This document shows, piece by piece, positions 17,680 to 26,313 of a stretch of DNA of 64,000 nucleotides. The notes under the pieces were generated by a model. The model was not told the origin of the DNA and made no database searches. It saw nothing but the letters and a program-made list of their open reading frames with translations. A program made the translations under genes and the position numbers. Positions within the stretch are counted from its first letter, which is position 1; every line of letters begins with the position of its first letter. The stretch is from Lacihabitans sp. LS3-19 (GTDB lineage Bacteria; Bacteroidota; Bacteroidia; Cytophagales; Spirosomataceae): NCBI RefSeq assembly GCF_024343575.1, contig NZ_RJUA01000111.1:1-64000 (forward strand), written 5' to 3'.

Positions 17680-18330
17680 TTCGAGCGTAGTCGGTTTTCT
17701 GTCAGTTCGAGCGTATTACGTCTATTGTCAGTTCGAGCATTTCGAAATTTGATTTAGTAAAATCAAATGAAGAAACTAGCGTAGCTATCGAGAACAGTTC
17801 GAGCAGACCAAATCCGAATGGTAATTCGGATTAAGGTTCGGCCATAGGTCTCGAGAACACGTGGAGTACAGTTAATTTACAGTTGAATTTGGCATTTGAC
17901 TAGCATCTCGAGACCTAAAGGTCGCAATTTCATTCAAATTATCATCTGAATTTCATTGTGCTCGATGTGACAGACGTCATCACGAGAACTACGGTCGCAA
18001 TTTCATCTGAATTTCATTGTGCTCGATGTGCATCTCGACTACGCTCGATGTGACAATGCGAATGTCAGTTCGAGCGTAGTCGAGAACACGTGGGTTACGT
18101 TAAATTTCTTAACATTATTAACATTGGCGTTCATCTCGAGACCTGCGGTCGCAATTTCGTTCAGATTATTATCTGAATTTCATTACGCTCGATGTGCATC
18201 TCGACTACGCTCGATGTGACAAGCCTTTTGTCAGTTAAAGCATTTCGAAGTTTGATTTGATAAAATCAATTGAAGAAACTAGCGTAGCAATCCAGAATAC
18301 CTAGAGTTTTAAAAATCAAGATTTACACAC
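17680..18330. repeat. Palindromic interspersed repeat field, left block
   Basis: The region is a mosaic of two modules. Module A is 72 bp (17725-17796 and 18228-18299): ttgtcagttcgagcatttcg, then a tttgattt...aaatcaaa hairpin and actagcgtagctatcgagaaca. Module B holds tcgagacct, cggtcgcaatttcattcag, a cagat...atctg hairpin and gctcgatgtg. Units occur in both orientations: 18034-18048 is the perfect 15-bp reverse complement of 18070-18084 around the core tcgagcgtagtcgag. The block ends just before the GIY-YIG gene. Confidence 0.85.
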
Positions 18331-18332
18331 TT

Positions 18333-18650
18333 TCACCCATTTCTGAAATTTTCAGAATTTGAATCATTTCTACATTTTGAAAGCTCTTTTAGTCTGTCCC
18401 AATTTTTTTCTATTAAAGCCTCTTTCTTTTTACCAGACCATTTCTTTATCTTCTTTTCAAATTCTATGCATTGTTTTACATCTTGAAAAACCTCATAAAA
18501 TTGGATTTCAACAGGTCTTCGAGAATAGGTGTAAGACTTTTCATTAATACCCGATTCATGCTCGTAAAGTCTACGTTCCAAGTTATTGGTTATGCCGGTA
18601 TAATAGGTGCCGTCTGCACATTTAAGGATATACAAAAAGTAAGTACGCAT
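18333..18650 (-). CDS. GIY-YIG nuclease-domain protein (UvrC N-terminal-like)
   Basis: This protein of about 105 aa is a stand-alone GIY-YIG domain. It has the YFLYILKCADGTYYTGITNN start carrying the paired Tyr of the YIL/YTG motif, LERRLYEHESG with the catalytic Arg, YTYSRRPVEIQFYEVF, and a Glu in CIEFEKKIKKWSGKKKEALI. Such small YhbQ-like proteins are very common in Bacteroidota; nuclease activity is plausible but the role is unproven. I take the second Met (MRTYF) as start. The gene is embedded between two blocks of the same palindromic repeat, so the repeat may move or spread with it. Confidence 0.88.
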   Translation of the reverse strand: MRTYFLYILKCADGTYYTGITNNLERRLYEHESGINEKSYTYSRRPVEIQFYEVFQDVKQCIEFEKKIKKWSGKKKEALIEKNWDRLKELSKCRNDSNSENFRNG

Positions 18651-18729
18651 AGGCAAAGGTGAATTATTTGATTTTCAAAAATATGTTATTGTAGGCTTAA
18701 ATAAAAAAAATTTATGTGTTTTTTTTGCG

Positions 18730-19245
18730 GTTAATTTTCGTGAGATATTTTCAATTTGAGGGTAAGAGGTTTCCTGTCATTTCGAACGTATTTGGTCTTC
18801 TGTCAGTTGCAGCATATTACGTCTATTGTCAGTTCGAGCGTAGTCGAGAACACGTGGGTTACAGCAAATCATATCTGCAATTGATATGTGGCTTGTATCT
18901 CGACTTCGCTCGATGTGACAGACTTCACTTCGAGACCTACGGTCGCAATTTCATTCAGATTAACATCTGAATTTCATTGTGCTCAATGTGACAAGCCTTT
19001 TGTCAGTTCGAGCATTTCGAGGTTTGATTTGGTAAAATCAAATGAAGAAACTAGCATAGCTATCGAGAACACTTGAGATGTCGCAAATCATATCTGCAAT
19101 TGATATGTGGCTTGCATCGCGAGACCTGCGGTCGCAATTTCATTCAGATTATTATCTGAATTTCATTGTTCTCGATGTGCATCTCGAGACCTGCGGTCGC
19201 AATTTCATTCAGATTAACATCTAAATTTCATTGTTCTCGATGTGT
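18730..19245. repeat. Palindromic interspersed repeat field, right block
   Basis: The same modules as in the left block appear again. Module A is at 19000-19071, and module B copies lie near 18925-18990, 19110-19175 and 19175-19245. The string gtcagttcgagcgtagtcga recurs at about 18829-18848. A further unit, caaatcatatctgcaattga, is present twice (about 18864 and 19083), and its atatctgcaattgatatg core is also a dyad. Short open frames here arise from the repeats and are not genes. Confidence 0.85.
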
Positions 19246-19702
19246 AAGCTGAAAGAATGAAAGAAGCTATCAAAAGCCTCTAAGTTAATCAGGGCACTTG
19301 GTTAGTAAGTTTTTTGAAATGTTTTGTTTTGGGACAACTTGTATCTCTTACTAATTAAGGTTAGTTATTTACTTTATAAAGATAAAAAGTAACTTTCATA
19401 AGATTCTTAAGCACTATAAGATGTTTGTTATTAAGTAAAACACTTTGGCAATTTGCTAAATGTTTTGTAATACTTAGTATCAATTCTTATCCATCAAGTA
19501 AAACGCCCATTTTAGTTTAGGCTATAATTATTTTTATAGTATCGAAACAATGTTTGTAAAAACAAAAAAGGCCTTTTTCTCGCGAGGAAAAAGACCCTTT
19601 GGAATACGTACCTTGAAAATCAGACTTCAATACTACGTCAATTCTTTTGTTTTTTATATGCTGCGGGACGGTTTTTTTTAATTTTTTTTACTGATAAGCA
19701 AA
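19246..19702 (+). other. Non-coding leader with a strong hairpin upstream of the 119-aa gene
   Basis: No gene is visible in this 457-bp stretch. A long imperfect hairpin at about 19566-19601 pairs AAAGGcCTTTTTC with GGAAAAAGacCCTTT around a tcgcga loop. It lies about 100 bp upstream of the unusual gene at 19703 and lacks a U-tract, so it resembles a structured 5' leader more than a terminator. Confidence 0.5.
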
Positions 19703-20062
19703 ATGAGCTACAGAAAAAAAGGAAGTCCTGCCATGTCGCAGGCAGTTCAGAGGATTTCGGGAGTGAAGTCCATCGCAGCCGACCTAGACCTCGGCAATGG
19801 TTTAACAGTTGCTGAGTATCAGACAGCTATCGACGAAGTGGAAACAGTGCTCAACACCTACAACACGCATTTGTCGCTGGCCGATGAACTCAAAAACAAT
19901 TTGGAAAGCAAGGAGAAAGAGTTAAGAAACTTCTCCGAACGCATGCTCACTGGTGTAGCTGCCAAGTATGGTAAAGATTCCAATCAATACCAAATGGCAG
20001 GTGGCACAAGAAGGTCTGCTTACAAGCGGACAGTTCGACGAAAGACTACCGTGCTGGCTTAA
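19703..20062 (+). CDS. Small conserved-looking protein of unknown function, atypical composition
   Basis: This 119-aa protein has no recognised domain. It is basic at both ends (SYRKKGSP start; SAYKRTVRRKTT end). The middle is a predicted helical hairpin with EYQTAIDEVETVLNTYNTHL and LADELKNNLESKEKELRNF, then a Gly-rich GVAAKYGKDSNQYQMAGGTR segment. This suggests a nucleic-acid-binding or oligomeric coiled-coil protein. The gene is clearly richer in G+C than its surroundings, which suggests recent transfer or high expression. It is monocistronic, with a hairpin leader and a strong terminator. Confidence 0.75.
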   Translation: MSYRKKGSPAMSQAVQRISGVKSIAADLDLGNGLTVAEYQTAIDEVETVLNTYNTHLSLADELKNNLESKEKELRNFSERMLTGVAAKYGKDSNQYQMAGGTRRSAYKRTVRRKTTVLA

Positions 20063-20067
20063 ACCTG

Positions 20068-20098
20068 AAAACCCAAGATTATACGCTTGGGTTTTTTT
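20068..20098 (+). terminator. Intrinsic terminator of the 119-aa gene
   Basis: AAAACCCAAG (20068-20077) pairs perfectly with CTTGGGTTTT (20086-20095) around an 8-nt loop and runs into a T-tract. It begins 5 bp after the stop codon. Confidence 0.9.
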
Positions 20099-20417
20099 AT
20101 GTTCCAGCATTACATAGGTGTTTCATTAAACATGTTGAATATTAAGGAACTAGATTGGTTTTATATTTTTTTGAAAATTGAGATTTAATAGTATTTGAAT
20201 ATTTTTTTATTTTGAACTTTATTTTGAACTTGAGCTTAAACATGAATTTGATTTTAAAATTTAATCTTGGATTTAACCTTAATCTTTGAATTTGAACTTT
20301 GTCTTAATTCCCATGAAGCTCAAATAATTCTTAATTAGGCCTATTAAATTCACTTCATCTGATATACCATATAATCAAAAAACATTTAGTTTTCCTTTAA
20401 TTTTTAAGGGAAATGCT
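20099..20417. other. AT-rich intergenic region, nothing recognised
   Basis: This stretch contains a degenerate run of tgaactt/tgaattt/taatctt-like hexamers (about 20210-20310) and no gene. It separates the terminator of the 119-aa gene from the UpxY promoter. Confidence 0.6.
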
Positions 20418-20425
20418 TACTTTTG
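20418..20425 (+). promoter_or_regulatory. -7 promoter element of the upxY-like gene
   Basis: TACTTTTG is an exact match to TAnnTTTG, 35 bp before the ATG at 20453, and probably marks the start of the main polysaccharide operon. Confidence 0.65.
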
Positions 20426-20452
20426 CAAATGATAAGATAGTCGTAAAAAGAA

Positions 20453-20998
20453 ATGTTAGCCCATAACGAAAAGATTAACCCCTTAGTGCAAAAAAAACAA
20501 GCTACAGATTCTAATTGGTATGTCCTTTATACGAAAAGTAGACACGAAAAAAAGGTGGCCGATATGCTCCTTCAAAAAGGTTTTGAGGCATTTTGCCCTC
20601 TAAAAACTGTTACTAAAGTTTGGTCTGATCGTAAGAAAAAAGTAGAAGCACCACTTTTCAATTCCTATCTCTTTGTGAAACTTCGAGAATCTGAGCTTAG
20701 GCAGGTGTTTTCTGTACCAGGGGTAGTTCGGTATATCTATTGGTGTGGAAAACCCGCCATTGTAAAAGATCATGAAATAGATGAAATAAAAAGATGGTTA
20801 AATGTTTATGACCATGAGGCCATTGAGGTTTCATATTACAATCCAAACGATAAAGTGAAAATCCTTTCAGGCAATTTTATAAATCAAGAAGCAAAAATAA
20901 TACGCCAAAATGGATCAAATTTGGTAATGTATTTGGAAGGTTTAGGAATAAAATTATTGACTAAATTAGATAATATTATTTTAGAAAAGGCAAGTTAG
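20453..20998 (+). CDS. NusG-like transcription antiterminator, UpxY family
   Basis: This 181-aa protein is a NusG/RfaH paralogue. The NGN domain begins WYVLYTKSRHEKKVADMLL and continues FEAFCPLKTVTKVWSDRKKK, APLFNSYLFVKL and FSVPGVVRYIYWCGKPA. The C-terminal KOW-like domain includes VKILSGNFINQEAKIIRQ. In Bacteroides, UpxY proteins are the first gene of capsule operons and allow RNA polymerase to read through the 5' leader of their own locus. Its place directly upstream of the SLBB/Wzz/Wzx/Wzy genes fits that role. About 450 bp of leader lies between it and the export gene. Confidence 0.92.
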   Translation: MLAHNEKINPLVQKKQATDSNWYVLYTKSRHEKKVADMLLQKGFEAFCPLKTVTKVWSDRKKKVEAPLFNSYLFVKLRESELRQVFSVPGVVRYIYWCGKPAIVKDHEIDEIKRWLNVYDHEAIEVSYYNPNDKVKILSGNFINQEAKIIRQNGSNLVMYLEGLGIKLLTKLDNIILEKAS

Positions 20999-21412
20999 GT
21001 TTATTCTAAATATTTATGAATAGTGAGTGTTGTGTTGCTAGTGGTGATTATTGAGCATTGTTTGTGAGTTGTGAGTATTGAGTTTAGTTTGTGAGGTTGA
21101 GTTTCGAGAATTGAATTTGAACTTGAACTTGAATTTGAATTTGTAAAGTGTATTTTAGGTCATTTAAAAATGTGACTGAGAGGGCGAAGCTGTATAAAAG
21201 CAGTACGATTTTCAATAAAAAAACACATTTTCAAAAAAAAGATTTCTTGAATTTATCAAAACAGAAATACGCTTAACCTCCCAATAGCTTTGGGACGCCA
21301 AAAACAAATAAACCAAAAACAAATAAACCAATAACTAATAAACCAATAACTATTTCACTATTAACCAAAAGATGTTTTCTTTTAAAAAATTTAATTTTCA
21401 GTTCCAAAATCG
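20999..21412. other. Intergenic low-complexity region upstream of the export operon
   Basis: No gene is visible. About 21110-21140 is a run of gaattt/gaactt hexamers. About 21297-21355 is a repeated aaaccaataactaat-type block related to 5810-5905. As UpxY-type regulators act on leaders of their own operon, this stretch is a candidate regulatory region. Confidence 0.5.
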
Positions 21413-21420
21413 TAGTTTTG
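21413..21420 (+). promoter_or_regulatory. -7 promoter element of the polysaccharide export operon
   Basis: TAGTTTTG matches TAnnTTTG exactly. Transcription would start near 21427, which excludes the in-frame TTG at 21418 as a start and supports the ATG at 21448. Confidence 0.6.
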
Positions 21421-21447
21421 CATAATTTAGAAAAATATATAGTATTG

Positions 21448-23742
21448 ATGCCAACAAAACAAACTTTTAAAATATCCATTTTTCTTCTTTTGATTAGTTT
21501 TGCTGTCAAAGCTCAAACTGTACCAGATGTTGACAAGCTTTCTGATCAGCAGATTGAATTGTTTATAAAACAGGCAGAAAGCAAAGGTATGTCTGAGATG
21601 CAAATTGAAGCAGCTGCTAAGGCCAACGGATATACATCTGAAGATATCATAAAAGTGAGAGAAAGAATAAATCGAATAAAAACCAATACTACTTCTACAG
21701 CAAATCAACCTAATACAACTGTTAGAGAGCAAATTGGTGAGGTGTCAGAGCGAGCTGAAACCCAAGTGGATACCAAGTCTTCGGTAGAGAAAAAAGGCAA
21801 TGTATTTGGAAGAGAAATGTTTAGCAATAAGCAGCTCAATTTTGAGCCCAATCTTCGTCTTCCTACGCCTGCAAATTATGTTCTTGGGCCAGATGACGAA
21901 TTGAGTGTGGATATTACAGGATATGCCTATCAACATTATGATTTGCGAATTTCTGCCGAAGGAACCGTTAAGATTGAGAGTTTGGCTCCCATATATTTAA
22001 ATGGGCTAAGTGTACAGAAAGCCAAGGAAAAGATATTGCAAAGACTCAAAACCATATTCGCGGGCTTGTCTAATGGTGGATTGAATATGGATTTGACATT
22101 AGGGAAAGTAAGAAGTATAAAAGTAACGGTTGTGGGAGAAGTTCAAAACCCCGGTACATATAGCGTTTCTTCTTTAGCCACATTGTTCAATGCCCTATAC
22201 GTTTCTGCTGGGCCTAACACAATTGGGTCGTTTCGAAATATTCAATTATTAAGAAACAATAAGATCATACAAACCTTTGATTTGTACGATTTTCTGTTAG
22301 AAGGAAGTATGCATGGAAACGTAGGCTTACAAGACCAAGATGTTGTTTTTATACCAGTAGCCGACAGAAAGGTGGAGTTTATAGGCCAAGTAAAAAGACC
22401 TATGATATATGAGTTAAAATCAGGCGATAACCTTGCTGATGCGGTTAAATATGCAGGTGGGTTTACAGACAATGCCTATAAAGCAACAATCTCAATCAGA
22501 AGAAATACAGACAAGGAAAGAGAAATATTAAGTGTTAATGCTGAGCAGATACGTACTTTTGGTTTACAAAACGGTGATAAAATTGAGATTAACAATATCC
22601 TCGATAGATATACTAACAAAGTGGAAGTATTGGGTGCTGTTTTCAGACCTGGCGAATATGCCATAGGTAAGGACATGAAGACTGTTGGACAGCTCCTCAG
22701 CAAAGCGGAAGGTTTGCGTGAGGATGCATTCAGAAACAGAGCCTTACTCAGAAGAGAGCAAGAAAACAATGACCCTATATTTATACCGCTTGATTTAAAC
22801 CAGATATTAAAAGGAGAAGACTTTGAGCTTAAAAGAGAAGATGTCCTTATTATAAAATCAATTACAGAATTACGTGAACTGAGGAAAGTTAGCATTACTG
22901 GAGCTATAAATCAAAGCGGAGAATATGATTATGCAGATAATATGACGGTTAATGACCTTATAATACTTTCTGGAGGTTTACAAATAGGTGCAACCATTAA
23001 ACATATTGAGATTGCAAGGAGGCTGTTTAATGACGAATCCAATGACCAACAAGTGGATATAATAACAGTAGAAGGGAACTTAGAATTAAACATTCAAGCA
23101 ACTAAATATTATTTAAAACCTTTTGATCAAGTATTTATCAGAGAGTTGCCCAATTACCAAATACAAGAAAAAGTAAAAATAGAAGGGGAAGTAAATTATC
23201 CGGGAGAATATGCTATTAAAAACCGTACAGAAAGAATCTCGGATTTAATAAATAGGGCAGGAGGGCAGAGGCCAGATGCATATTTGAAAGGTGCTAAGTT
23301 TTTCAGAGATGGAAAACAAGTAGCAGTTAATCTAGAAGAAGTATTGAAAGATCAAAAAGCGGTAATTAATTTGTTTCTTGAAAATGGAGATAGAATTATT
23401 ATTCCTAAAGAAGAGCAGGTGGTACGTATCAATGGACAAGTACTTAACCCAACAACGGTGGCTTTTCAACCCGATTTTAGTTTTAGAGAATACATAGCCC
23501 AAGCAGGTGGATTTTCTGATTCTGCTTTTGTCCGTAAAACCTACGTAAAATATGCAAATGGGCTCACAAATAGGACCCGATCATTTTTGGGGTACAAAGA
23601 CTTTCCAAGAGTGGAAAAAGGGATGCAGATTATTGTTCCTGTAAAGCATAGAGATAGATTGAGTAAAGCCGAGATTATTTCAATTAGTACTGCTTTTGTT
23701 TCTTTATCGGCGGTTTTGTTAACTTTGGTTAGATTATTATAA
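21448..23742 (+). CDS. SLBB-domain polysaccharide export protein (Wza-like, outer membrane)
   Basis: This protein of about 764 aa starts at the ATG of MPTKQTFK, followed by a signal peptide ending SFAVKAQ. After a helical linker comes the Poly_export domain (YVLGPDDELSVDITG). A series of SLBB-type repeats follows, each with a GEV.NPG-like turn: VVGEVQNPGTY, FIGQVKRPMIYEL, VLGAVFRPGEYAI, ITGAINQSGEYDY, IEGEVNYPGEYAI and INGQVLNPTTVAF. A C-terminal hydrophobic helix (AFVSLSAVLLTLVRLL) closes it. It forms the outer-membrane or periplasmic channel for polysaccharide export and is the first structural gene of the cluster, 2 bp before the Wzz gene. Confidence 0.93.
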   Translation: MPTKQTFKISIFLLLISFAVKAQTVPDVDKLSDQQIELFIKQAESKGMSEMQIEAAAKANGYTSEDIIKVRERINRIKTNTTSTANQPNTTVREQIGEVSERAETQVDTKSSVEKKGNVFGREMFSNKQLNFEPNLRLPTPANYVLGPDDELSVDITGYAYQHYDLRISAEGTVKIESLAPIYLNGLSVQKAKEKILQRLKTIFAGLSNGGLNMDLTLGKVRSIKVTVVGEVQNPGTYSVSSLATLFNALYVSAGPNTIGSFRNIQLLRNNKIIQTFDLYDFLLEGSMHGNVGLQDQDVVFIPVADRKVEFIGQVKRPMIYELKSGDNLADAVKYAGGFTDNAYKATISIRRNTDKEREILSVNAEQIRTFGLQNGDKIEINNILDRYTNKVEVLGAVFRPGEYAIGKDMKTVGQLLSKAEGLREDAFRNRALLRREQENNDPIFIPLDLNQILKGEDFELKREDVLIIKSITELRELRKVSITGAINQSGEYDYADNMTVNDLIILSGGLQIGATIKHIEIARRLFNDESNDQQVDIITVEGNLELNIQATKYYLKPFDQVFIRELPNYQIQEKVKIEGEVNYPGEYAIKNRTERISDLINRAGGQRPDAYLKGAKFFRDGKQVAVNLEEVLKDQKAVINLFLENGDRIIIPKEEQVVRINGQVLNPTTVAFQPDFSFREYIAQAGGFSDSAFVRKTYVKYANGLTNRTRSFLGYKDFPRVEKGMQIIVPVKHRDRLSKAEIISISTAFVSLSAVLLTLVRLL

Positions 23743-23744
23743 TT

Positions 23745-24767
23745 ATGGATGAAAAGCATTTCCTTTTTGATTTGAAATTTTTGATTGAAACTTTATTTAA
23801 GGAAAAGATTAAAATAATTGTTATAACTATTATATTCACATTAGTAGGTATTGTTTATGCGTTTAATTCAAGAGAGGAATTTGTATCGGAAGGTAAATTA
23901 TTGCCAGAAATTTCAGCATTAGGGTCATCTAATTTAGGTGGGTTAGCTAATTTGGTAGGAATAGGTGGATTTGAATTAGGCATGAAAAATAATACTGATG
24001 CTATTCGACCTGATTTGTATCCAAACATACTTAAGAGTAATCTTTTTTTTTTAACTCTTTTAAAGCAAGAAATTCTAAATAAAGATGGAATAAAATTGAA
24101 TTTTGAGAAGTTTTACCATTATACTATAGAAGAAAATGAAAATGTAGAAAGTAAATATTTAACTTATTTTAAAGGTAAACCTAATGGAGTTTTAGTTTTA
24201 AATAGACTCAATGAAATTCGTATCGAGGATTTAAAAGATAGAATAATTGCATCTATTGATAAAAAGTCTGGTGTTATAACTATTTCTGTTAAAATGCCAG
24301 ATCCAGTTGTCGCAGCTGGTGTTGCAAAATTCTCTATTGATTACTTAACAGATTATGTTACAGATTATAGGACAGAAAAAGCAAGAAATGAAGTAGATTT
24401 TCTAGGAGAAAAAGTCGCAGCTTCTAAAGGAAAGTTTTATTCAAATCAAGAACGTAAAGCTAGATATTCTGATCAATTTTCTGCACCAACAATACGGTTT
24501 CAAACTGCAGACGTGCAAAGGGAAAGAATTGAGTCCGAGTATAGGATTTCTTCAACATTTTACAATGAATTACTTAAAAAATATGAAGAGGCTAAAATAA
24601 AATTGCAACAAGAAACCCCAGTTTTTAAAATTTATGACCCACCCGCAGCTCCAAATAAAAAATCTGAGCCTTTTAGGGCATTAATTGTATTTATTTCATT
24701 TTTAATGGGTTTGTTTTTTTCTTCAGCTGGAATTTTGTTTTATTTTATCATTAGAACAAATAGATAA
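23745..24767 (+). CDS. Wzz-type chain-length determinant / polysaccharide co-polymerase
   Basis: This 340-aa inner-membrane protein has the Wzz layout: TM1 (about residues 20-40, IKIIVITIIFTLVGIVYAF), a periplasmic domain that includes an LGGLANLVGIGGF segment and long helices (RNEVDFLGEKVAASKGKF), and TM2 near the C-terminus (FRALIVFISFLMGLFFSS) preceded by the Pro-rich YDPPAAPNKKSEP. It controls the length of the polymer made by the Wzy enzyme and bridges to the SLBB export protein encoded immediately upstream. Confidence 0.92.
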   Translation: MDEKHFLFDLKFLIETLFKEKIKIIVITIIFTLVGIVYAFNSREEFVSEGKLLPEISALGSSNLGGLANLVGIGGFELGMKNNTDAIRPDLYPNILKSNLFFLTLLKQEILNKDGIKLNFEKFYHYTIEENENVESKYLTYFKGKPNGVLVLNRLNEIRIEDLKDRIIASIDKKSGVITISVKMPDPVVAAGVAKFSIDYLTDYVTDYRTEKARNEVDFLGEKVAASKGKFYSNQERKARYSDQFSAPTIRFQTADVQRERIESEYRISSTFYNELLKKYEEAKIKLQQETPVFKIYDPPAAPNKKSEPFRALIVFISFLMGLFFSSAGILFYFIIRTNR

Positions 24768-24924
24768 AAAGCAGCAAAGATTAATTAGGTTTTATTGGAA
24801 TCGAGAATCAATTTATAAAATAAATTAGCTGCTAATTATATTCAAAGACATAATGTTGAAAATTTTATTCAGGGTAGTTTAATATAATTTACGAAGGTGT
24901 GTGTTTTAATAAATTGTTATTATC

Positions 24925-26313
24925 TTGAAATATAATAGTCTTAAAAAGCTTACTTTACTTTATTCAATTGGGAGCTTTACATCTAAAATTTTTAATTTTG
25001 GATTGGTTTTTATTTTAACTTATTTCTACACAAAAGAAGAAATTGGAGAATATGATATTGTAATGACTGTTTTTACCCTTGGTCTTCCAATAATTAGTTT
25101 ACAGTTGTCAGATGCAGTGTTAAGATGGGTAATTGAGGACAAATCATCTATTAATTTAATTTCAGTTTTTAGCAATGTTTTAATTATTCAACTATGTAAT
25201 ATTGCGATTACTGGTTTATTTTTTTGTGTGGTTAATTATTTTTTTAATTATCAGTATTTTATTTTACTGTTCACATTGATATCGCTTAATTCTTTGTTAG
25301 TTTTTTTTCAACAATTTTTAAGAGGACAAAAAAAGAATGAGATTTATATTCTAAGCAGTATTGTTTATTCTGTTATTTTTTCATTAATAGCAGTATTTGG
25401 GGTTGTATATTTTGATTTTAAAATAAATGACCTTTTGTTGTCAAATATATTTTCAAGTCTACTTTTAATTTTAATATTATTTTTTGTTGGTGATTTCAGT
25501 AGTTTTTTTAACTATAGAAAAATCAATTTGGAATTTTCTAAAAAATTAACTTTGTATTCTATTAATTTGATACCGAATGCTATTAGCTGGTGGTTAATAG
25601 TTTCTGCAAATAGATTTGTAATATCTTATTATTTGGGAAATGCTTCAAATGGGCTTTTTTCAATAGCATTTAAATTTCCAACTATTATTATGTTAGTAAT
25701 TCAGACCTTTCAACTTGCTTGGCAAGAGAAAGCAATGGATTGTTATGAAAGCAAAAATAGAGATGAGTATTTTTCTAGTGTTTTGAAAAAGTATATTGTT
25801 GTACTTTTAATTTTGTCAATTGTTTTTCTTTTATTTAATAAGTTATTAATTAGAAATCTTGTTAGTGTAAATTTTTATGAAGCCTGGAAATATACTTCTA
25901 TTTTATTGTTGGGGGTTATTTTTAGTTCAATTTCAAGTTTTATAGGTTCAATATTTCTAAGTTTAAAACAAACTAAAAGTATTTTTCATAGTAGCTTTAT
26001 CGGAGGGCTATTATCTATTATATTTTCACTAATTCTAATTCCAGAGTATGGTTTATATGGTGCAGCTTTAAGCTTAGTGATTGGTTTTTTTGTTGTTATG
26101 ATTTTGAGGTTAAATAAAGTTCTTAAATTGACGAAGATAATAGTTCCTTATAAATTATTACTTGAATTGTTTTTTTTATATTTAATTATTATGAAATTAG
26201 AATTCATTCATTTTGATTTTATATTTTTTATTAGAATAGCTATTTTTTCAATTTATTTAGTTGTTCGACGCAAATTTTTTATCCAAAATTTTTTAGTTAA
26301 TTATGAAAAATAA
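24925..26313 (+). CDS. Oligosaccharide flippase (Wzx-like, MOP superfamily)
   Basis: This 462-aa protein has about 12 transmembrane helices and Wzx/MATE-like features: YSIGSFTSKIFNFGLVFIL at the N-terminus, then YTKEEIGEYDIVMTVFTLGLP, and FSIAFKFPTIIMLVIQTFQLAW in the middle. It would flip lipid-linked repeat units across the inner membrane. The start is TTG (24925) with a typical flippase N-terminus. It overlaps the next gene by 11 bp. It begins the very AT-rich stretch (to about 31.85 kb) that forms the variable part of the locus. Confidence 0.9.
   Translation: MKYNSLKKLTLLYSIGSFTSKIFNFGLVFILTYFYTKEEIGEYDIVMTVFTLGLPIISLQLSDAVLRWVIEDKSSINLISVFSNVLIIQLCNIAITGLFFCVVNYFFNYQYFILLFTLISLNSLLVFFQQFLRGQKKNEIYILSSIVYSVIFSLIAVFGVVYFDFKINDLLLSNIFSSLLLILILFFVGDFSSFFNYRKINLEFSKKLTLYSINLIPNAISWWLIVSANRFVISYYLGNASNGLFSIAFKFPTIIMLVIQTFQLAWQEKAMDCYESKNRDEYFSSVLKKYIVVLLILSIVFLLFNKLLIRNLVSVNFYEAWKYTSILLLGVIFSSISSFIGSIFLSLKQTKSIFHSSFIGGLLSIIFSLILIPEYGLYGAALSLVIGFFVVMILRLNKVLKLTKIIVPYKLLLELFFLYLIIMKLEFIHFDFIFFIRIAIFSIYLVVRRKFFIQNFLVNYEK

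Noticed and set aside
18019-18219. Open frames within the repeat field (also 18716-18970 and 18888-19076)
   Set aside because: They consist of translated copies of the palindromic modules; the same peptide words recur because the DNA repeats, not because of a gene.
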